From a virus: a stretch of 34,701 nucleotides of DNA. The stretch's first letter is position 1, and the number at the start of each line of letters is the position of its first letter. Positions 14,961 through 21,840 of the stretch are shown in pieces. The position numbers and the translations under genes are program-made. The stretch spans positions 1 to 34,701 of IMG/VR virus record IMGVR_UViG_3300047560_001792; one strand, written 5' to 3'. The notes under the pieces are model-generated. The model did not search any database. It had not been told where the DNA came from and saw only the letters and a program-made list of their open reading frames with translations.

Positions 14961-15350
14961 ATGGCTTTCGGTATCGACGACGCAGTCGCAGCTGGCCTCA
15001 AGGTCATCGACAAATTCATCCCTGACCCCAACGCAAAGATCGCCGCAGAAGAACATCTCCGCTCAGACCTCGCCGCCTGGGACAAACAACAGACCGACGT
15101 CAACGCCGCCGAAGCATCCAACGCCTCGGTCTTCACCTCCGGCTGGCGCCCCGCAATCGGTTGGTCCTGCGCCTATGCCTTCTGCTTCATCTACGCAATC
15201 GCACCCACCATCTCGTGGATTGCTGGCTTCTGGGGCAAGACCGTCCCTCTCCCGCCCTTCAACTCTGCCGACGTCATGAACATGATCTACGGCATGTTGG
15301 GCATGGCTGGCCTCCGCACCTTCGAGAAATACAAAGGCATTACCAAATGA
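14961..15350 (+). CDS. 3TM-type phage holin, 129 aa
   Basis: Start at ATG 14961. 'NAAEASNASVFTSGWRPAIGWSCAYAFCFIYAIAPTISWIAG' and the end 'MIYGMLGMAGLRTFEKYKG' are the hallmarks of the 3TM_holin family: a charged N-terminus with DPNAKIAAEEHL, the N-x-x-EA...S-x-F-x-SGWRP motif, then transmembrane helices. Role: forms the inner-membrane lesion that releases or activates the endolysins. The stop overlaps the endolysin start (ATGA), so holin and endolysin are translationally coupled. Confidence 0.85.
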   Translation: MAFGIDDAVAAGLKVIDKFIPDPNAKIAAEEHLRSDLAAWDKQQTDVNAAEASNASVFTSGWRPAIGWSCAYAFCFIYAIAPTISWIAGFWGKTVPLPPFNSADVMNMIYGMLGMAGLRTFEKYKGITK

Positions 15351-15964
15351 TCGACTTCAATCACTTCAAGGGTGAAGGCCGCAAGCTCTCCAACTCCGAC
15401 ATCTCCTCTGCCGCCTCTCTCCTCTCCATCGAACCCGCAGCCCTTGCCGCAGTCATCTCCGTCGAAACCGGCGGCTCTGGCTTCGACAAACTTGGCCGCC
15501 CCCGCATCCTCTTCGAACCCCACATCTTCTACCGCCAGCTCGCCAAAGACCCATACCTCCAGCACGTCGCCTCAGACCTCGAACTCGCCTACCCCAAATG
15601 GGGCACGCTCCCCTACCCCAAGACCTCCGACGCCAACTACGAGCGCCTCGAACACGCCATGGAACTCAACCCAGAAGCCGCCCTGCGCTCCTGCTCGTGG
15701 GGCCTTGGCCAGATCATGGGCTTTAACTTCTCCCTCTGCGGCGCACCCACCATCGAGTCATTCGTCCTCGACGCCATGGACTCCGAACACGAACAACTCA
15801 TCCAGATGTGCCACTTCATCATGGCCTCCCGCCTCGACGACGAACTCCAACGCCAGGACTGGGCAGGCTTTGCCCGTGGCTACAACGGCCCAGCCTTCGC
15901 CACCAATCGCTACGACACCAAACTCTCTGAAGCCTACACCGCCAACAAGCAAAGGTTCGCCTGA
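15347..15964 (+). CDS. N-acetylmuramidase endolysin (DUF3380/PF11860-like), 205 aa
   Basis: MIDFNHFKGEGRKLSNSDIS is followed by 'AAVISVETGGSGFDKLGRPRILFEPHIFY' with the likely catalytic E40, then 'ALRSCSWGLGQIMGFN' and 'WAGFARGYNGPAFATNRYDTKL'. These match the muramidase endolysin family across almost its whole length. No N-terminal binding domain is present. Role: cuts the glycan backbone at lysis. It is the third peptidoglycan hydrolase in this operon. Confidence 0.88.
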   Translation: MIDFNHFKGEGRKLSNSDISSAASLLSIEPAALAAVISVETGGSGFDKLGRPRILFEPHIFYRQLAKDPYLQHVASDLELAYPKWGTLPYPKTSDANYERLEHAMELNPEAALRSCSWGLGQIMGFNFSLCGAPTIESFVLDAMDSEHEQLIQMCHFIMASRLDDELQRQDWAGFARGYNGPAFATNRYDTKLSEAYTANKQRFA

Positions 15965-16080
15965 TGAAGAAGCCCGTCACCGTCAAGCCAAAGCCCCTCC
16001 CCTCCAAGGCCATTGGCTCTCGCATCCCCACACCCAAGGAAGCGCCGGTCCCAATCAAGACGTCGCCCAAGTCTAAATGA
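15964..16080 (+). CDS. Lys/Pro-rich microprotein, 38 aa
   Basis: ATG 15964 shares one base with the endolysin stop, and the TGA at 16080 overlaps the next ATG by 4 nt, so the frame is locked between two real genes. The peptide begins MKKPVTVKPKPLPSKAIGS and ends PIKTSPKSK: basic, proline-rich, no hydrophobic segment. Coupling and the absence of wasted bases support translation. It may bind nucleic acid or another lysis protein; no family is known. Confidence 0.55.
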   Translation: MKKPVTVKPKPLPSKAIGSRIPTPKEAPVPIKTSPKSK

Positions 16081-16574
16081 AAGCGTGCCGTCATTGCACG
16101 GAAGTAAAACCTCTCTCAGACTTCCAGCCTTACCGACGCAAATACGCACCAGGTAAGGTCTACCACCAGTCCTACTGCAATACCTGCCGCCCAGTCAGAC
16201 TCCGAGCCTGGCGTTCACAGACTCGACACATTCCCAAGCCCCGCACCGTAACCATGAGGGACTGCCTCAAAGACATCCTCCGCAAAGCCGCCTTACGCCG
16301 AGACTGCACCGTCACCCTCGACGATCTCCTCTCCCTCTACGCATCCCAGTCGGGCCTCTGCGCCCTCACTGGTTGGCCCATGACCTTCATCCGCAACGCA
16401 GGTCGCGTGCCAACCAACGCCTCCCTCGACCGCATCGACTCGTCGCTTGGCTACCACCTCTCGAACGTCCAGCTCGTTTGCCGAGCTGCCAACAGCGCCA
16501 AGTCCGACTCCACCAACTCCGACTTCATTGCCCTTTGCGTCGCCATCGCCGCCTTTCAGGAACTCACCAAATGA
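16077..16574 (+). CDS. HNH-like endonuclease with zinc fingers, 165 aa
   Basis: N-terminal CxxC pairs at C4/C7 and C34/C37 form a zinc-ribbon-like unit. The C-terminal part reads SGLCALTGWPMTF, then ASLDRIDSSLGYHLSNVQLVC, then RAANSAK, the layout of phage HNH-type proteins. The usual histidine of 'DHI' is replaced by Arg (L-D-R-I-D), as in several related phage families, so the active-site assignment is uncertain (H127 and N130/N139 are candidates). Role could be homing or DNA processing. It overlaps both neighbours by 4 nt. Confidence 0.7.
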   Translation: MKACRHCTEVKPLSDFQPYRRKYAPGKVYHQSYCNTCRPVRLRAWRSQTRHIPKPRTVTMRDCLKDILRKAALRRDCTVTLDDLLSLYASQSGLCALTGWPMTFIRNAGRVPTNASLDRIDSSLGYHLSNVQLVCRAANSAKSDSTNSDFIALCVAIAAFQELTK

Positions 16575-17122
16575 TCCAGCCATGCTTTGCCAACATGATC
16601 CCCAACGTCTTCTCCCCCTCCGAGTGCGAGATGATTCTGCTCAGCCACATGCCACCCCTCGAGCGCTCCCAAACCGTCGAGCCTGACGGCACCCTGCACA
16701 CCGACTACGGTCGCAACTGCTACGACGGTTGGCTCTATGAGAACGACGCCACCCGTTGGCTCTTCAATCGCCTGTGGGCAGAAGGCATCGCAGCCAACGC
16801 CAACTACGAGTTCGAGATCACATCCCTCAAGGCCATCCAAATCCTGCGCTACCGCCCAGGCCAGTGGTTCCTGCCACACTTCGACAACAACGGACCACCC
16901 GTCCGCTCTCGCAAGCTGACGCTCGTCGTCCAACTCTCCGATCCGAAATCCTATTGGGGCGGTGGCCTCACCGTCTTCGGCACACCTGGCTCCCGCTACC
17001 GCACCAAAGCCCGTGGCTCCGGCATCATCTTCCCCTCACACGCCCTGCACATGGCATCGCCGGTCCTTTATGGCACCCGCTACGCCCTCGTCGCATGGTT
17101 CGAAGGGCCACCCCTGCGCTAA
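16571..17122 (+). CDS. 2-oxoglutarate/Fe(II)-dependent oxygenase, 183 aa
   Basis: Double-stranded beta-helix motifs: HFD with H103 and D105, then 'ALHMASPVLYGTRYALVAWFEG' with H160 and R170, and LRYRPGQWF before the first histidine. These are the Fe(II) and 2-oxoglutarate ligands of the prolyl-4-hydroxylase-like family. Substrate unknown: nucleic acid, virion protein or host protein. It ends the lysis operon with an ATGA overlap to the HNH gene. Phages carry such oxygenases widely, often near structural genes. Confidence 0.82.
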   Translation: MIQPCFANMIPNVFSPSECEMILLSHMPPLERSQTVEPDGTLHTDYGRNCYDGWLYENDATRWLFNRLWAEGIAANANYEFEITSLKAIQILRYRPGQWFLPHFDNNGPPVRSRKLTLVVQLSDPKSYWGGGLTVFGTPGSRYRTKARGSGIIFPSHALHMASPVLYGTRYALVAWFEGPPLR

Positions 17123-17458
17123 AAAACCTGCCACTTTTCCTGCCAGCAGGTCTTTCCCCAACGTCTTCAGTTGTCTGCGCCATCATCCTCAGACGTCTTG
17201 GCTGACGTCGTTAGTTGGGAAATCGCCCCAATTCCGTCCTTGTTGTAGACAGCACTGCCCCCAATTTATACCAAAGTTACAGCGGTTTATCCCAGTTTAC
17301 TAAGGGCCACCTGCCACCAAACCTGCCAGCGTTGTTCGCGTGTTGTTCAGGCACAAAAAAAAGGCCCGCTCGAAAGCGGGCCAGTCATCAAACAAGGAGG
17401 AAACGATAGCCTTCAGTTGAGGGAGGGGCCGGTCAACTAAAGACGTATCCACAATACT
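17123..17458. other. Convergent intergenic gap with repeats; candidate attachment/integrase-arm region
   Basis: No gene of convincing size. It holds four copies of (A)CCTGCCA (17126, 17139, 17309, 17321), one inside the inverted repeat CCTGC-CA-GCAGG (17139-17150), and the integrase terminator at 17355-17382. The 11-bp direct repeat CTAAAGACGTA starts at 17437 and 17459, the second copy running into the integrase stop. Phage attP sites commonly lie beside the integrase, so this is the natural place to look; no tRNA-like core was recognised. Confidence 0.35.
17355..17382 (-). terminator. Intrinsic terminator of the integrase transcript
   Basis: On the minus strand GGCCCGCT/AGCGGGCC (17382-17363, four-base loop) is followed by eight T residues (17362-17355). 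It lies 76 nt beyond the integrase stop and is oriented leftward. Confidence 0.75.
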
Positions 17459-18502
17459 CTAAAGACGTAGGCTGTCAACGTCCTCTCTGAAATCTTCCAC
17501 GATCAGGTGCGCATAAATCTGTGTCATCTCTAGCGTGGCATGACCCAACAACTCGGCAATACGATCCAACTCCATCCGCTTCTCGCGCCGCAACATGCTG
17601 GCAAACGTGTGCCTCAGATCATGCGGATGGAAATCCACCAGCCCACACTTCTCGACCACCCGCTTCCACCCAATCGGATGCGTCGCTTGCTTGGTCCCCT
17701 TCCTCCTCCTCCACGCCTTCCCGCTCGGACCCTTAAACACCACATCGTCCTTGGCTCCCACGATCCTGAACTTGAGCATCGCCCTCGCCGCCTCCAACGC
17801 CGGTTCATTCAGCGGCACAGTCCGCTTCTTGGTCCTGCCATCCCTGCCCTTGAAGCTCTGGAACGTGACCTGCCTCCGCTCGAAATCAATCTCGTCCCAC
17901 CTCAGCGCAATGATCTCGCCCCGTCGCCCACCCGTGAACGCCATGAATTGGCACAGCGCCCACAGCGCCTCGCTCTCCCGTCGACATTCGTCGAGGAACA
18001 CCTTCAGCTCGGCCCTCTCCAAGAACCTCAGACGCTTGCTCTCGATCCGCTCCGTATGAATGAGCGGCACACTGCTCAGCATCCCGATCCTCGCACCATA
18101 CCGGCACGCCGCCCTCAGTAGCGTCAGACCCTTGATCCTGCTGAACCGATTGGTCTCGTCATACTCCTTGTCCGCCCACGCATTGACGCGCCTCGCATCG
18201 AGCGCCGTCAGCTTGACGTCGCCCATGCCCCGCTCGATCCGGTCCAGCGCCTTCAACGTGTCATAAGTATAAGGCCGCTTGCGCGGCCTGTTCCGATACG
18301 CCCCAATCACATCCCTCAGAGTCTGTCCCGCCTTCCCAGGACTCACCCCTACCTCACCATCTCTCAGCCACTTGACCCTCTGCTCCTCAGCCTCAAGCCT
18401 GTTCTTGGTCTTGGTGCTTCGCCTGATGCGCTCACCGTTCACCCACCCATGGCAATGCCAGACACCACCCTTCTCAATCAGCTCCAGAAAATTCTCCGTC
18501 AT
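17459..18502 (-). CDS. int: Tyrosine recombinase / phage integrase, 347 aa
   Basis: Start chosen at ATG 18502 (MTENFLELIEKGG), with GGAG 8 nt upstream; the frame continues eight codons further. N-terminal AP2-like/arm-binding segment (VWHCHGWVNGERIRRSTKTKN), then a SAM-like core-binding region (residues about 60-145). The catalytic set is complete: R193 (TGGRRGE), K218 or K225, H294 and R297 (HPHDLRHTF), H321 (LLGHATLEMTQ) and Y330 (IYAHL). Role: site-specific integration/excision, showing a temperate origin. It overlaps the LuxR-type gene by 29 nt, so the two are likely co-regulated. Confidence 0.92.
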   Translation of the reverse strand: MTENFLELIEKGGVWHCHGWVNGERIRRSTKTKNRLEAEEQRVKWLRDGEVGVSPGKAGQTLRDVIGAYRNRPRKRPYTYDTLKALDRIERGMGDVKLTALDARRVNAWADKEYDETNRFSRIKGLTLLRAACRYGARIGMLSSVPLIHTERIESKRLRFLERAELKVFLDECRRESEALWALCQFMAFTGGRRGEIIALRWDEIDFERRQVTFQSFKGRDGRTKKRTVPLNEPALEAARAMLKFRIVGAKDDVVFKGPSGKAWRRRKGTKQATHPIGWKRVVEKCGLVDFHPHDLRHTFASMLRREKRMELDRIAELLGHATLEMTQIYAHLIVEDFREDVDSLRL

Positions 18503-18884
18503 CCTTGCCACTCCACTTCTCGCCACCCTCGAACCAAGTCTTCTCGATCTTGGCCAACCTCAAATACTCATCGGCACTCATCGCCTTAAACGTCGCAAGC
18601 GCCTTCGCCACGATCTCACTGCGCGTCCTCACCCCCAGCTTCTTGGCGATGCTCCGCACATAGACCTTGGCTGTCGTCTCCTGCACATGAAACCTCTCGG
18701 CAATCTCCCTGTTGCCTATGCCATTCAGTATGCACTGCATGGCCCCGTGCATCCGTGGCGTCATCCTCGCGAACGACGCCACCACGTCACGGTCCAGCTT
18801 CTCAGTTCCCATTTCCCGTAAGATCATCCTCATCTGCGCCTCGAGCGTCGCCACCCGCTGCTCCAGACTCTCGTGATCTGTCAT
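18474..18884 (-). CDS. LuxR/GerE-type HTH protein, 136 aa
   Basis: Short N-terminal coiled coil (LEQRVATLEAQMRMILREM) followed by a GerE domain at residues about 42-98: MTPRMHGAMQCILNGIGNRE, IAERFHVQETTAKVYVRSIA, KKLGVRTRSEIVAKAL. No receiver or autoinducer domain is visible, so it is a 'solo' DNA-binding protein, probably dimerising by the coiled coil. Directly upstream of the integrase and overlapping it, it could control integration/excision or lysogeny. That role is inferred from position. Confidence 0.75.
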   Translation of the reverse strand: MTDHESLEQRVATLEAQMRMILREMGTEKLDRDVVASFARMTPRMHGAMQCILNGIGNREIAERFHVQETTAKVYVRSIAKKLGVRTRSEIVAKALATFKAMSADEYLRLAKIEKTWFEGGEKWSGKDDGEFSGAD

Positions 18885-19406
18885 CTAACTCTCCAGTTTG
18901 TGCCGCTCGTGGCTGTCATTCAGCACCAGCAGCGCTGCCGTATAGATCAGGTTGGCCTGCGGATGGCTGTTCATTGCCTCGTAGGTTGGCCCAAATTTCC
19001 CGTGCGCCCTATCCGTCAACACAGTTCCGTTCAACGAAAGTTGGTAGCCGTCCACACTCTTATGAATGACCACACCCTCGTTGGCTTCATGCGATCTGAC
19101 GAACGGACCAGGCAACGCATAGAACCCACGCCCCTCCTTCATCGCTTGCCAGTCCACGCTAGTCACCTTGCGCTTCCAGCTTCGCATCGTGGCCTTGGCT
19201 GGCGGCTTATCAGCTGGCTTCGCAATGTCCTCCAGCATCCTGTCGAGTTCCTCGTCGGTGATCTCTCCCCTCGTTGGCTTGCCAGTGGGTCTGCCACGCA
19301 GACCCCTAGCCACCATCGTCTCATTCAAAAGACTTGCCAGTTCCCTCAGACTCTCGTCTTCCATCTTGGGGATCACCCCCTTGATCACCTCAAGCGCCAT
19401 GCTCAT
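18885..19406 (-). CDS. Hypothetical protein, 173 aa
   Basis: Not recognised. N-terminal helices (LEVIKGVIPKMEDESLRELA, SLLNETMVARG), a basic linker (RGRPTGKPTRGEITDEELDRML), then a C-terminal domain with 'GFYALPGPFVRSHEANEGVVIHKSVDGYQLSLNG' and a helix 'ANLIYTAALLVLND'. The start overlaps the upstream stop (ATGA), and the stop abuts the LuxR-type start. The second in-frame ATG (19400) is an alternative. Confidence 0.6.
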   Translation of the reverse strand: MSMALEVIKGVIPKMEDESLRELASLLNETMVARGLRGRPTGKPTRGEITDEELDRMLEDIAKPADKPPAKATMRSWKRKVTSVDWQAMKEGRGFYALPGPFVRSHEANEGVVIHKSVDGYQLSLNGTVLTDRAHGKFGPTYEAMNSHPQANLIYTAALLVLNDSHERHKLES

Positions 19407-19636
19407 GGCTCGTTCTCCTTCAGTGCGGCAACCAAGTCGGATGACGACGGGGCAATGCCATGCTTCTGACAGATACGATGGTAAGCCAACAGGTATTGTG
19501 CATCCTGTTTAGCGTTGCTCAGCAACCGCTTAATCTCGTAAGCGGCTTCGCCACAAAGTGCTTCAGCACCTTCCGCACCAAACGTCGCGCAGTCCTCCAG
19601 CCGTTCAACAATGTCCCGTTCTACAATGTCGGTCAT
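19403..19636 (-). CDS. Small helical protein, DIVERL paralogue A, 77 aa
   Basis: Start at ATG 19636, with GGAGG 6 nt upstream; a GTG lies one codon before. It begins MTDIVERDIVERLEDCATFG, with the DIVER unit duplicated, and continues with helical 'AAYEIKRLLSNAKQDAQYLL'. This is the 'DIVERL...AA.EIKRLR' pattern widespread among small phage proteins of unknown function, likely a coiled coil. It is the last of three tandem paralogues. Confidence 0.6.
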   Translation of the reverse strand: MTDIVERDIVERLEDCATFGAEGAEALCGEAAYEIKRLLSNAKQDAQYLLAYHRICQKHGIAPSSSDLVAALKENEP

Positions 19637-19639
19637 CAC

Positions 19640-19822
19640 TCACCTCCCCTTCAAAACAATCTCCGCATAGCTCTGCGGGTCTAACTCTTCCTCGCAATCG
19701 ACGATCCGTTCCAGTGCCTTCCGCAATCGTTTGATCTCGTCGATGGCTTTCTTCGTATCGCCAATACTTGCAGATAAACCAAGCGCAAGATCGCGCTCCA
19801 ACCTTTCAACAATGTCAGTCAT
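19640..19822 (-). CDS. Small helical protein, DIVERL paralogue B, 60 aa
   Basis: Starts MTDIVERLERDLALGLSASI at ATG 19822, directly overlapping the upstream TGA (TGATG). Helical throughout with 'AIDEIKRLRKALERIVDCEEEL', then a short tail. It is clearly homologous to its neighbours, sharing also the RBS sequence GGAGAAAGAGTGATG with paralogue C. Function unknown. Confidence 0.6.
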   Translation of the reverse strand: MTDIVERLERDLALGLSASIGDTKKAIDEIKRLRKALERIVDCEEELDPQSYAEIVLKGR

Positions 19823-20016
19823 CACTCTTTCTCCCCTAGTGTTCGGTCAACAACGGCTAATGTTTTATCACTCATATAATGCCAATCACCCCCTGCCACA
19901 TATGAACCAACTTCTTCCAACGCCTCCCGCAACCGTTCAATCTCGTCAGCGGCTTCGTTAAGTTCTTTTTGATCTATCATCCATTCCAAATTCCGCAACC
20001 GTTCAACAATGTCCAT
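19822..20016 (-). CDS. Small helical protein, DIVERL paralogue C, 64 aa
   Basis: Starts MDIVERLRNLEWMIDQKELN at ATG 20016, again overlapping the upstream TGA. 'AADEIERLREALEEVGSYVAGG' is the shared helix, followed by a C-terminal segment (DWHYMSDKTLAVVDRTLGEKE). First of the three tandem copies; the RBS is GGAGAAAGAG. The frame extends further upstream, but that part is a shadow of the preceding gene. Confidence 0.6.
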   Translation of the reverse strand: MDIVERLRNLEWMIDQKELNEAADEIERLREALEEVGSYVAGGDWHYMSDKTLAVVDRTLGEKE

Positions 20017-20324
20017 CACTCTTTCTCCTGCTTCTTCGCCACAATTCCGCGCAATTTTTCTACATACCACCCCCAATTTAAAGATGAGCGGGGCTTCAAT
20101 TCGTCAATCTTATCAGCAAGAAATAACTCGTTTCCGTCCATCAGCCGTTTGTTCATTGCCATACTTGCGATGACCTCCCAATCTACCTGATCTTTTCTTG
20201 CCTGTTCTACAGATAGGGCCATGCCATCTGTGATCCCTTTAAGAACCCAACCAAGCAAGTCTGGGTTCTCCTTGAGTGCATCGCACACAAACAGGTAAAT
20301 ACGCGCCCCTTTGTCCTCGTCCAT
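20016..20324 (-). CDS. Hypothetical protein, 102 aa
   Basis: Start at ATG 20324, overlapping the stop of the SGNH gene (TGATG); a GTG one codon earlier is less likely. 'GARIYLFVCDALKENPDLLGWVLKGITDGMAL' and 'WEVIASMAMNKRLMDGNELFLADKIDEL' are mostly helical. The C-terminus is basic (RGIVAKKQEKE). No family recognised. It lies between the SGNH hydrolase and the DIVERL cluster in one leftward transcript. Confidence 0.55.
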   Translation of the reverse strand: MDEDKGARIYLFVCDALKENPDLLGWVLKGITDGMALSVEQARKDQVDWEVIASMAMNKRLMDGNELFLADKIDELKPRSSLNWGWYVEKLRGIVAKKQEKE

Positions 20325-20740
20325 CACTTCACCCCTTCCACAATATTCAGATACCCCGTCTTGTTCGGATGCACCGCATCATTGCTGTTGGTGATCACGA
20401 CCACCCTGTCCCCGAACATCTCAGCCACTTCGGCGATGATGTTCTGCAACTCCACAGCGTCACGCCCAATCGTGGGGTGCGAATAGATTGGCTCGATCCA
20501 GAACACACGACCTGCAATGACGCGCTTGCGCATCTTCACCAGCTCGTCCTTGGTCCTCATCTGCCTGTAATCATTGGTTCCCAGACTAATGATCGCAGTC
20601 TGTGCCATCTCGAAGTCACCCTTGTAGGTGACGTTGAACATCCCCGAACTGATGCCACCCTTCGCAACCACTTGGCACTCAGGCTTATGCTGTGCCAACC
20701 CAACCGCAATGCTGTCACCCAAAATCAAACACTCAATCAT
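20324..20740 (-). CDS. SGNH/GDSL-type hydrolase, 138 aa
   Basis: All four blocks are visible: GDSI with nucleophile S10, a glycine block (KGGISSG, G29 region), SLGTND with N56, and DAVHPNKTGY with D121 and H124. The family is serine esterases/lipases, which includes phage enzymes that deacetylate surface polysaccharides. It is short (138 aa), so it is a minimal domain with no signal peptide, acting in the cytoplasm unless released at lysis. Start and stop overlap neighbours by 4-5 nt. Substrate unknown. Confidence 0.82.
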   Translation of the reverse strand: MIECLILGDSIAVGLAQHKPECQVVAKGGISSGMFNVTYKGDFEMAQTAIISLGTNDYRQMRTKDELVKMRKRVIAGRVFWIEPIYSHPTIGRDAVELQNIIAEVAEMFGDRVVVITNSNDAVHPNKTGYLNIVEGVK

Positions 20741-21189
20741 GTCGCATCTCCAATCCCGTAAGTGTCATAAGCAACGCCAGCCTCACCAAACATAAACTTG
20801 GCCATCTCAAAGTGTTCACGCCACGCCTCCGGCGTCTCATCATGCTGTGCCGCAACCACCCGCTTCAGCCCGCTCTGGATGATGGCCGCCGCACAATTCG
20901 CACAGGGAAACAGCGGCACCACATAGATCGCGAAGCCCCGCACATCCCCCGTCGAAAGGATCGCGTTCATCTCCGCATGAACCGTCTTCAGTAGCTTCAG
21001 CTCCCTCGCCCCGTAGGTATCATCCACGCCCCTCGGGTAGCCGTTGTAGCCCACGCCAGCCACCGTCCTGTCGGGCCTGACAATCACAGCCCCCACCTTG
21101 TGCCCAGGGTCTTTGCTCCATGACCCCACGACATTGGCCATCCTCAGAAACCTGCGGTCCCACTTCACTCCAAATCTCAAGTCAGTCAT
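20737..21189 (-). CDS. dCMP deaminase, 150 aa
   Basis: Start chosen at ATG 21189 (MTDLRFGVKWDRRFLRMANV), close to the downstream end of the previous gene; the frame is open 30 codons further. Zinc-site motif HAEMNAI (H71, E73) and PLFPCANCA (C96, C99) are the cytidine/dCMP deaminase signature, with 'SKDPGHKVGAVIV' and 'GYNGYPRGV' before them. Reaction: dCMP to dUMP, feeding dTTP synthesis during phage replication. Operonic with the SGNH hydrolase. Confidence 0.88.
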   Translation of the reverse strand: MTDLRFGVKWDRRFLRMANVVGSWSKDPGHKVGAVIVRPDRTVAGVGYNGYPRGVDDTYGARELKLLKTVHAEMNAILSTGDVRGFAIYVVPLFPCANCAAAIIQSGLKRVVAAQHDETPEAWREHFEMAKFMFGEAGVAYDTYGIGDAT

Positions 21190-21412
21190 CACTACGCACT
21201 CCACCATCAAGCACAGTCTTCCACTTGGAAGCTGCCCTCTCTTCCAATCGTTTGCGCCACTCGACATTCTCCAACGCAAACATCATCCCGACACAGGTCA
21301 CGATGTTCTTGTTGTGAAAGCTGTGGTCCAATGCCTTCACCTCGATACGACCATCGTGCCTCAGCACAAGCGCCGCATCACCAGTGTTCAACCAAACGTC
21401 TGCTTCAATCAT
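21182..21412 (-). CDS. Hypothetical protein, 76 aa
   Basis: Start at ATG 21412 (MIEADVWLNTGDAALVLRHD), which overlaps the TAA of the upstream small membrane gene (TAATG). Beta-rich start (DAALVLRHDGRIEVKALDHS) followed by a helical end (FALENVEWRKRLEERAASKW). It overlaps the dCMP deaminase start by 8 nt. No family recognised. Confidence 0.6.
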   Translation of the reverse strand: MIEADVWLNTGDAALVLRHDGRIEVKALDHSFHNKNIVTCVGMMFALENVEWRKRLEERAASKWKTVLDGGVRSDD

Positions 21413-21531
21413 TACGGGCGTCCTTTCTCTCTCCACTCTCGTGCAAGGTGGATAAGCACGATCAGCGTCAAGCCGGTGCCTGCTACAAGGCCGGTCACGA
21501 ACGCTCCGAATTGCGATGGTTCCATCATCAT
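21412..21531 (-). CDS. Small membrane protein, 39 aa
   Basis: AGGAG precedes three consecutive ATG codons (21531-21523). The peptide reads MMMEPSQFGAFVTGLVAGTG then LTLIVLIHLAREWREKGRP: one TM helix (about residues 9-28) and a basic amphipathic tail, which predicts a cytoplasmic C-terminus. The stop overlaps the next start (TAATG). First gene after the 21575-21598 terminator. Confidence 0.55.
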   Translation of the reverse strand: MMMEPSQFGAFVTGLVAGTGLTLIVLIHLAREWREKGRP

Positions 21532-21574
21532 TCTCCTATTCGTTTAGGTTTAATCATCTCACTTCAAAATAAAA

Positions 21575-21598
21575 GCCCGCCACTCTCGGGTGGCGGGC
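21575..21598 (-). terminator. Intrinsic terminator, leftward
   Basis: GCCCGCCAC (21575-21583) and GTGGCGGGC (21590-21598) form nine perfect pairs with a 6-nt loop. On the minus strand the stem is followed by TTTTATTTT. It sits 12 nt past the stop of the gene at 21611 and 43 nt before the next ATG. Confidence 0.75.
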
Positions 21599-21610
21599 AA
21601 GTCTACTCGC

Positions 21611-21799
21611 TCATCTCAATTCAATCACTGCCTTGAGTTGGCCGCTCTCATCAATCCTCAGTTCAGCCCCTGTCTTGTCGCTCCATTCATTAAGCCACTT
21701 GATGCGCTTCAACACCTGTGCCTTGCCAGCCACGGTGTCCCGTGGTGGCTTCTTGTTCTTGGTCAGTTTCACCCTAGTCTCTCCGCATACTTGCTCCAT
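21611..21799 (-). CDS. Hypothetical protein, 62 aa
   Basis: ATG 21799 (MEQVCGETRVKLTKNKKPPR) is preferred, with GGGG 8 nt upstream; a TTG at 21844 overlapping the upstream stop would give 77 aa but has no good ribosome site. Basic N-terminus, then a helical segment (AQVLKRIKWLNEWSDKTGAE) and a short strand. Not recognised. Confidence 0.5.
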   Translation of the reverse strand: MEQVCGETRVKLTKNKKPPRDTVAGKAQVLKRIKWLNEWSDKTGAELRIDESGQLKAVIELR

Positions 21800-21840
21800 C
21801 TCCGCATCCCCATAAATGTGACATTGCCATGTTGATAGAA

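Noticed and set aside
17123-17458. Possible tRNA or tRNA-derived attachment core near the integrase
   Set aside because: No T-loop GTTC-type sequence with a paired acceptor stem could be found on either strand by eye.
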